Below are positions 13,842 to 18,855 of a DNA stretch of 18,855 nucleotides, piece by piece. The stretch covers positions 1 to 18,855 of the forward strand of contig JANMQR010000004.1 in NCBI GenBank assembly GCA_031370625.1, given 5' to 3'. Positions within the stretch are counted from its first letter, which is position 1. Every line of letters starts with the position of its first letter. The position numbers and the translations under genes are program-made. The DNA is from UKL13-2 sp031370625. Lineage in GTDB: Bacteria; Pseudomonadota; Gammaproteobacteria; Burkholderiales; Usitatibacteraceae. The notes below the pieces were generated by a model that worked only from the letters and a program-made list of their open reading frames with translations, was not told where the DNA came from and did not search any database.

Positions 13842-15527
13842 TTATTGCGTATGATCGATCATCAATTGTAGCGTTTTAGCCCCGCGAAATTCATTGATCG
13901 ATGGCCGAAACACCGCGTCAATGCTGGGGTTTAAGGCATCCGGCGAGCCAAAGCGAATCGCATCGAACGTGTTGCCATCCAGAGACAGTTTGAGCTTAAG
14001 ATGTTTCTCGCCGACCACACGTTGCTCAATCACTTTGAACGCGCCAGTGAACGAAGGCGCCGCAAAACCTTGCCCCCAAACTTGTAATTCAACCGATGTC
14101 ACAAAATCAAACGTGAGTGCGTCGGGGGAAATCGCACCGTCAGTTTCCAGTTGCTCCAACAAATCATTCGGCGACACTAAATCACGCACCACGGTTTCAA
14201 ATGCTTTGGCAAAATCGATCAGCGCGTTGTGCGGAATCGTGAGACCCGCGGCCATCGCATGACCACCGAATTTTGTAATCATGCCCGGATAACGTTTGGT
14301 GATGAGATCAAGCGCATCGCGCATGTGCAGACCTTGAATGGATCGGCCTGAGCCTTTCAAATTTCCTGCGCCGTCAGCGGCAAATGCAATAACAGGCCGA
14401 TGATATTTTTCGCGAATGCGCGACGCCAAAATACCTACCACACCCTGATGCCACGTCGGTTCAAAAATCGCAATTGCAAAACGTGCACCAATATCGATTT
14501 CCGAAAGTGAGGCCAGCGCTTCATCACGCATATCGGCTTCGATAACGCGCCGCTCGCGATTCAAATGGTCGAGCTGTGCGGCGAGCTGTGTGGCAGTTTC
14601 ATCGGTATCAGCCAGCAAACACGCGATGCCAATACTCATATCTTCCAGCCGACCTGCTGCGTTGATGCGCGGGCCGACGACAAAACCAAAGTCATAAGTT
14701 GTCGCGCGTCGATGATCGCGCCCCGCCACTTGCAGCAGCGCGCGAATGCCTGCGCACATGCGCCCGGCGCGCACGCGAGCGAGACCTTGCTCGACCAATA
14801 CACGATTGTTGTGATCCAGCTTCACCACATCAGCCACCGTGCCCAGCGCCACCAGATCAAGCAAGTCTGCGAGGTTTGGTTCAGGTAGCGTGATGAAATA
14901 ATTGATGCGACGAAGCTCGGCACGCAGCGCCAACATCACATAAAAAATCACCCCCACGCCGGCCAGGTTTTTGCTCGCGAATGTATCGCCGCGCTGATTA
15001 GGATTCACAATCACCGCCGCATCGGGAAGCGCATCGCCGGGTAAATGGTGATCGGTAACGAGCACGCGAATACCGCGCCGATTCGCCTCCGCCACACCAT
15101 CCACACTCGCGATGCCGTTATCGACGGTGATGATAATGTCCGGATTTTTTGTCGCGGCGAGGGCGACGATTTCGGGTGTTAAGCCATAGCCGTATTTGAA
15201 TCGATCAGGCACGACAAAATCGACAATGGCACCCATCGCAGACAAGGCGCGCATGCCCACCGCGCAGGCGGTGGCACCATCGGCATCGTAGTCGGCGACG
15301 ATTAAAAGTTTTTGTTTGGATAGAATTGCTCCTGCAAGAAATTTAGCAGCAGCATCAATGTGTGCAAGCAACGCGGGAGCCAGTAGCGCGCTCATGCGCG
15401 TATCCAAATCCTGTTCAGAAGACACGCCACGCGCCGCGTAAAGTCGCGCCATCACAGGATCGATATTTTGCGTAACGAGCGTATTGAACGCCGCGCTATC
15501 GACTTGCCGGGTGACGATGGTGGTCAT
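13842..15527 (-). CDS. recJ: Single-stranded-DNA-specific exonuclease RecJ
   Basis: 5'-3' single-strand exonuclease of recombinational and mismatch repair, cytoplasmic, 561 residues, close to the usual 560-580. DHH-domain motifs in order: VADYDADGATA (77-87; D79, D81, D83), ITVDNG (133-138; D136), VTDHH (157-161) and VIVNPNQ (172-178), the metal ligands of the two-metal active site. LAGVGVIFY (188-196) follows. The DHHA1 region carries GGHAMAAGLTI, then the C-terminal OB-fold part. The start MTTIVTRQ at 15527 fits the family. Upstream lies a 250-bp intergenic stretch containing a large palindromic repeat, then the COG4255-type gene on the same strand. All motif residues are intact, so it should be functional. 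Confidence 0.96.
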   Translation of the reverse strand: MTTIVTRQVDSAAFNTLVTQNIDPVMARLYAARGVSSEQDLDTRMSALLAPALLAHIDAAAKFLAGAILSKQKLLIVADYDADGATACAVGMRALSAMGAIVDFVVPDRFKYGYGLTPEIVALAATKNPDIIITVDNGIASVDGVAEANRRGIRVLVTDHHLPGDALPDAAVIVNPNQRGDTFASKNLAGVGVIFYVMLALRAELRRINYFITLPEPNLADLLDLVALGTVADVVKLDHNNRVLVEQGLARVRAGRMCAGIRALLQVAGRDHRRATTYDFGFVVGPRINAAGRLEDMSIGIACLLADTDETATQLAAQLDHLNRERRVIEADMRDEALASLSEIDIGARFAIAIFEPTWHQGVVGILASRIREKYHRPVIAFAADGAGNLKGSGRSIQGLHMRDALDLITKRYPGMITKFGGHAMAAGLTIPHNALIDFAKAFETVVRDLVSPNDLLEQLETDGAISPDALTFDFVTSVELQVWGQGFAAPSFTGAFKVIEQRVVGEKHLKLKLSLDGNTFDAIRFGSPDALNPSIDAVFRPSINEFRGAKTLQLMIDHTQ

Positions 15528-15598
15528 GCTGATGGTTCCGGCGAAGCTTGTGTAGTGCTGCGTAATTGATGCGACTTATTTAATGCCTCACCGAACTG

Positions 15599-15720
15599 CT
15601 CCTTCCCCCGGCGACGGGGGAAGGTTGGGATGGGGGCGATGCCAATTGCGGAGACACCCCCATCCCAACCTTCGACCAACGGAAGTCGCTGTGGGGCCCC
15701 CACGTTCGTGGGGGAAGGAG
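15599..15720. repeat. 122-bp nested-palindrome intergenic repeat (REP/MITE-like)
   Basis: Outer inverted repeat CTCCTTCCCCC (15599-15609) / GGGGGAAGGAG (15710-15720). Inside are three alternative hairpins: CCTTCCCCC/GGGGGAAGG (15601-15624); a perfect 17-bp stem GAAGGTTGGGATGGGGG (15620-15636) with its complement (15657-15673) around a 20-nt loop; and CCCCCACG-TT-CGTGGGGG (15697-15714). No coding capacity. It sits between recJ and the upstream gene on the minus strand. The design resembles dispersed intergenic elements of Proteobacteria, but only one copy is in the window. Confidence 0.8.
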
Positions 15721-15776
15721 GCACATCATGTTGCCTCGGCACTAGTATCGGGATAAGTCGCATACAGAAAGCAACA

Positions 15777-16922
15777 CTAAAGATAACTCGACAGCGTTTT
15801 TGCCTTACCCGCAAACGCCTTTGCCAGCAACTGCGAAACCTGTGCCCGCATATCCCATTGCGATGGCGGGACAATCTCGGCGCGCAGCGTGGCCATTTCA
15901 TTCGGCAATATCAACGTGAGCGACGAAATTACACCTTCATCAATAGCATTTTTAATCGGCAAAAACCAATGGCTATCCATGGCACTCACGGCATTCATCC
16001 ACTCATGCCGCTGATTGGCGCGCAGTGCTTTCGTTGCGCTGTGCAGTACCACCATCGTGTTCAGGCTTTGGATCGGAAACTCGTTAAGACTCTTAGGCAA
16101 AGTAATCAACGGCAATTTCGCGTTTAACGCCAAACCGCGCACCAGTGCCAATTTCGCCAGCACCAACTCATGCGGATTTTTCTTCTTCGGTCCGGGGCTC
16201 ACGCGCGGCGGCGTCAGAATATTGTTCTTGTTTACCACGCCCAGCATGTGCGCTTTATTCGGGCCGGTTGGCGCAGCGTTATCGCGAAACGCCCCTGCGC
16301 CCCAGAACCAGATACCGTTAATCGCCAACTCACCTCGTGCCTCGCGCACGGTGTTCACGGGATGATCGTGCAGCAACATTTGCAATTCATTTTGCAAGCG
16401 CCGCCAGTTTATTCTGCCGTCCGAGTCCTCCGGCAAATGATCAAAAACATTCGCGCCATTCGCACGCCACAGGGGAGTGGTTTCCGGTGTTTCCGCTTCG
16501 GGAATGCGCATGTACCAGCGCGCGGCATCGCGCGCTTCGATGCTTAGCCCATCGCTGGCGAGATGTTTGTTAAGTGTTGCCACAATCGCATCCGCCTCTT
16601 CCTGTGTAGGCTTCAACACATGCGAATCGAGTAGCTGCACATTGTCGCGGCTTACATGCAGGTGCACCGGGTCGGCGCGCATCCACGTATCGTATTCGGG
16701 CGTGCCGCCATCGGCGAGCAGTGTAAGTGAAGCCACCGGATTGCTTGCCACAAACACCAGCCCCAGCTCGTTCAGGCAAGCTTCTTCCAAAAATCGGCCT
16801 GCTGATTTTTTCACTTCTCCGCGCGCGAGCAGCGATTGCAAGCCTGGCATCGGCGGTAAATCCGGTGCGGCAATGAACGTGGGCGGGGGAATGAGGTCTG
16901 AAACGATGAGCGTGAAGTGCAT
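15777..16922 (-). CDS. COG4255-type protein, annotated as phosphoglycerate mutase-like; function unknown
   Basis: A 381-residue cytoplasmic protein of a family found in Betaproteobacteria near recJ, often named 'regulatory protein' or 'cofactor-independent phosphoglycerate mutase' from weak similarity to the alkaline-phosphatase-superfamily mutases. Recognisable family blocks: WMRADPVHLHVSRDN (80-94), a near-central NELQMLLHDHPVN (178-190), and NGIWFWGAG (202-210), with a conserved tail of alpha/beta segments. The metal-binding Ser/Asp/His pattern of true phosphoglycerate mutases is not evident, so I would not assign that activity. No membrane segment or signal peptide. The start ATG 16922 lacks a strong ribosome-binding site. 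It is divergent from lolC (109 bp between the genes) and upstream of recJ on the same strand, separated by the palindromic repeat. Confidence 0.8.
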   Translation of the reverse strand: MHFTLIVSDLIPPPTFIAAPDLPPMPGLQSLLARGEVKKSAGRFLEEACLNELGLVFVASNPVASLTLLADGGTPEYDTWMRADPVHLHVSRDNVQLLDSHVLKPTQEEADAIVATLNKHLASDGLSIEARDAARWYMRIPEAETPETTPLWRANGANVFDHLPEDSDGRINWRRLQNELQMLLHDHPVNTVREARGELAINGIWFWGAGAFRDNAAPTGPNKAHMLGVVNKNNILTPPRVSPGPKKKNPHELVLAKLALVRGLALNAKLPLITLPKSLNEFPIQSLNTMVVLHSATKALRANQRHEWMNAVSAMDSHWFLPIKNAIDEGVISSLTLILPNEMATLRAEIVPPSQWDMRAQVSQLLAKAFAGKAKTLSSYL

Positions 16923-17031
16923 AAGCGAATTTTATCATCGTCGGGGCATGTAGGTTAACGCAGATAGATTCACACGCTTTTGTGGCACACTCTCGACTCG
17001 CTATTTCAAAACAATTTTTTCGGATTCCGGC

Positions 17032-18279
17032 TTGCAACCTCTCTCGTTATTCATCGGTCGCCGCTACCTGCGCGCAAAGCGGCAAAACAATTTTATTTCC
17101 TTCATCTCGCTGGTTTCCATGGCGGGTATTGCCTTGGGCATTGCTGCGCTGATTACGGTGCTGTCGGTGATGAATGGATTTCAAAAAGAAGTGCGCGCGA
17201 AAATTCTTGGCGTGACTTCGCATATTCAGGTGATGGGTTTTGATGGCGGGTTAACAAACTGGCGTGACGTGATTGAGGCGACTAAGCGTCAGCCGGAAAT
17301 TGCGAGCGCTGCGCCGTTTGTAATGGGGCAGGGCATGTTGACGACTGGTCAAACACCTCGTGGCATCGGGGTTCGCGGCATTGATCCTGCAATGGAAAAC
17401 GAGGTTGCGGATTTAGGCACCAATATGAAAGTGGGCGCGCTTTCTGCGTTGAAGCCAGGCGAATATGGCATTGTGCTGGGCAGCGAGTTGTCGCGTGCTT
17501 TACAAGCGCAAGTGGGTACAAGATTACAGCTTGTCGTTGCTTCTGGCGGCGGCCCTTCGCTCACGGGAACAATGGGTCGCCAGCGTAGCTTTACCGTCGT
17601 CGGCATATTCAGTTCAGGTCATTACGAATACGATTTGAATTTGGCGCTCATTCACATTAAAGACGCGCAAACTTTGTTTCGTCTGGACGATGCCGTGAGT
17701 GGCGTACGTCTTAAAGTCAACGACACAGATCGCGCACCTTTAATCGCGCGCGAGCTCGGAAAAACACTCACGATTGATGGCTACGTCACCGACTGGACAC
17801 AGCAAAACGCGACGTACTTTCGCGCGGTGCAGATCGAGAAACGCATGATGTTCATCATCCTCACACTCATCATCGCGGTCGCCGCATTCAATCTCGTTTC
17901 TACGCTCGTGATGGTGGTGACTGACAAACATCCTGACATCGCGATTCTCCGCACCCTGGGTGCGACACCCGGCACCATCATGCGAATTTTTATTGTGCAG
18001 GGCGCGATGGTGGGGCTGATCGGCACCTTGATTGGCGTGGTGGGTGGCGTGTTGCTCGCCTTAAATATATCGGACGTGGTCTCATTTATGGAGCGCATCA
18101 TCGGCACACCGATTCTCTCGCCCGAAGTTTATTTCATCAAAGAATTACCGTCTGATTTGAAGTCAAACGATGTGTGGTCGATTTCGCTAATCGCATTCGC
18201 GATGGCACTGGTTGCAACGCTGTACCCGAGCTGGCGCGCCTCGAAGGTGAATCCGGCGGAGGCCCTGCGTTATGAATAA
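17032..18279 (+). CDS. lolC: Lipoprotein-releasing ABC transporter permease LolC/LolE
   Basis: Inner-membrane permease of the LolCDE complex, which extracts mature lipoproteins from the inner membrane and hands them to LolA; 415 residues, normal length. Start is a TTG at 17032, the only start matching the family N-terminus (PLSLFIGRRYLRAKR); a weak -35/-10 pair TTGTGG-N16-TATTTC lies at 16980-17007. Topology: helix 1 at about 21-46, a large periplasmic MacB-PCD-like domain, then three C-terminal FtsX-type helices at about 272-296, 324-346 and 383-403. The coupling segment HPDIAILRTLGATPGTI between helices 2 and 3 contacts the ATPase. The ATG of lolD overlaps its end by eight bases, so the two are translated together. 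Whether this genome also has a separate lolE is outside the window. Confidence 0.95.
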   Translation: MQPLSLFIGRRYLRAKRQNNFISFISLVSMAGIALGIAALITVLSVMNGFQKEVRAKILGVTSHIQVMGFDGGLTNWRDVIEATKRQPEIASAAPFVMGQGMLTTGQTPRGIGVRGIDPAMENEVADLGTNMKVGALSALKPGEYGIVLGSELSRALQAQVGTRLQLVVASGGGPSLTGTMGRQRSFTVVGIFSSGHYEYDLNLALIHIKDAQTLFRLDDAVSGVRLKVNDTDRAPLIARELGKTLTIDGYVTDWTQQNATYFRAVQIEKRMMFIILTLIIAVAAFNLVSTLVMVVTDKHPDIAILRTLGATPGTIMRIFIVQGAMVGLIGTLIGVVGGVLLALNISDVVSFMERIIGTPILSPEVYFIKELPSDLKSNDVWSISLIAFAMALVATLYPSWRASKVNPAEALRYE

Positions 18280-18855
18280 CAACGCTACGAGCAACGTGCT
18301 CCACTGCAAAGCCATCGTCAAAACCTTCAAGCAAGGCACGAACGACGTGCCTGTGTTGAAGAGTATCGATTTTCATGTAGAGAAAGGCGAAACCATCGCC
18401 ATCGTTGGTGCATCAGGTTCTGGCAAAAGCACGCTGCTGCATATTCTGGGCGGGCTTGACGCGCCGACTTCCGGTGAAGTCGTGTTGCTCAATCAGCGCA
18501 TGGATAAACTTTCCGCTGTGCAACAAGGCAATTTGCGCAATCGCGCACTCGGATTTATTTACCAGTTTCATCACCTGTTGCCTGAATTCTCAGCACTCGA
18601 AAATGTCGCGATGCCGTTAGCGATTCGCGGTGAAGAAACCAAAATCGCCAAAGAGCGCGCCGCGCAAATGTTAAGTGATGTCGGCCTCTCGCATCGCCTC
18701 ACGCACAAGCCCGGCGAGCTATCCGGCGGCGAGCGCCAGCGTGTCGCCGTCGCCCGCGCACTCGTCACGCACCCCGCGTGTGTGCTCGCAGATGAACCTA
18801 CGGGAAACCTTGATCGCGGCACCGCCGATAGCGTGTTTGAACTCATCATGCGGCT
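18272..18855 (+). CDS. lolD: Lipoprotein-releasing ABC transporter ATPase LolD (3' end outside window)
   Basis: ATPase of the LolCDE lipoprotein-release complex, on the cytoplasmic face of the inner membrane. ATG at 18272 overlaps the lolC stop (ATGAATAA). The 194 residues in the window include Walker A GASGSGKST (46-54), Q-loop Q98 in YQFHHLLPEFSALENV (the LolD-type stretch that follows the Q-loop), signature LSGGERQR (150-157) and Walker B VLADEPTGNLD (171-181). The H-loop and C-terminus lie beyond the window; full LolD is about 225-235 residues. The MacB/FtsE-type subfamily and the lolC overlap make the assignment firm. Confidence 0.95.
   Translation, partial: MNNNATSNVLHCKAIVKTFKQGTNDVPVLKSIDFHVEKGETIAIVGASGSGKSTLLHILGGLDAPTSGEVVLLNQRMDKLSAVQQGNLRNRALGFIYQFHHLLPEFSALENVAMPLAIRGEETKIAKERAAQMLSDVGLSHRLTHKPGELSGGERQRVAVARALVTHPACVLADEPTGNLDRGTADSVFELIMR

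Noticed and set aside
15524..15901. 125-codon minus-strand frame between recJ and the COG4255-type gene
   Set aside because: It runs through the palindromic repeat and overlaps the 3' end of the upstream gene in another frame; low-complexity translation.
1..18855. CRISPR arrays, tRNA/rRNA genes, prophage or transposase genes, toxin-antitoxin or defence systems
   Set aside because: None seen on either strand; apart from the small repeats listed, the intergenic space is short and accounted for.

Overview
The window looks like chromosomal DNA of a betaproteobacterium, probably Burkholderiales-like or an unclassified relative. Base composition appears mid-50s % GC by eye. The best clue is the right half: recJ beside a COG4255-type 'phosphoglycerate mutase-like' gene of unknown function, and a divergent lolC-lolD pair. 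This arrangement is familiar from Betaproteobacteria. No tRNA, rRNA, CRISPR array, phage gene or transposase was seen.

Left region (1-6418, all + strand, tightly packed): a sugar-catabolic operon that enters the window mid-gene. It encodes two MalF/MalG-type ABC permeases, a GH31 alpha-glycosidase, an aldose 1-epimerase, an SMP-30/gluconolactonase-family lactonase and a classical SDR dehydrogenase. Read together: an alpha-glycoside is imported, hydrolysed, its anomers are equilibrated, the aldose is oxidised at C1 to a lactone, and the lactone is opened to an aldonic acid. The solute-binding protein, ATPase, and any dehydratase or aldolase are not in view. The GH31 has an Arg where alpha-glucosidases carry Asp and alpha-xylosidases carry Phe. 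This makes an acidic sugar (sulfoquinovoside or uronide) a real possibility.

Middle-left (6415-9450): a GntR/HutC-UTRA repressor gene converges on the sugar operon (stops overlap in CTAG). It diverges from a two-gene operon for a D-2-hydroxyacid dehydrogenase and an Ldh_2-family dehydrogenase, a pairing that resembles the (S)-/(R)-sulfolactate dehydrogenases SlcC and ComC. The divergent intergenic region holds two back-to-back sigma70-like promoters (both with 17-bp spacers) and a 21-bp palindrome between and overlapping their -35 boxes, the obvious candidate operator.

Middle (9437-11185): a RidA-family gene and a CaiB-type CoA-transferase gene on the - strand. The CoA transferase has lost its N-terminal half and abuts, head to head near 10800, a TerC-family gene that has also lost its N-terminal part. 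This is a rearrangement scar or an assembly join.

Right region (11371-18855): outer-membrane phospholipase A (pldA) ending in a 13-bp tandem repeat, a shared bidirectional terminator, a secreted beta/gamma-crystallin plus glycine-zipper protein, a DUF3820 protein, recJ, a 122-bp nested-palindrome repeat, the COG4255-type protein, and lolC-lolD (lolD cut by the window end).
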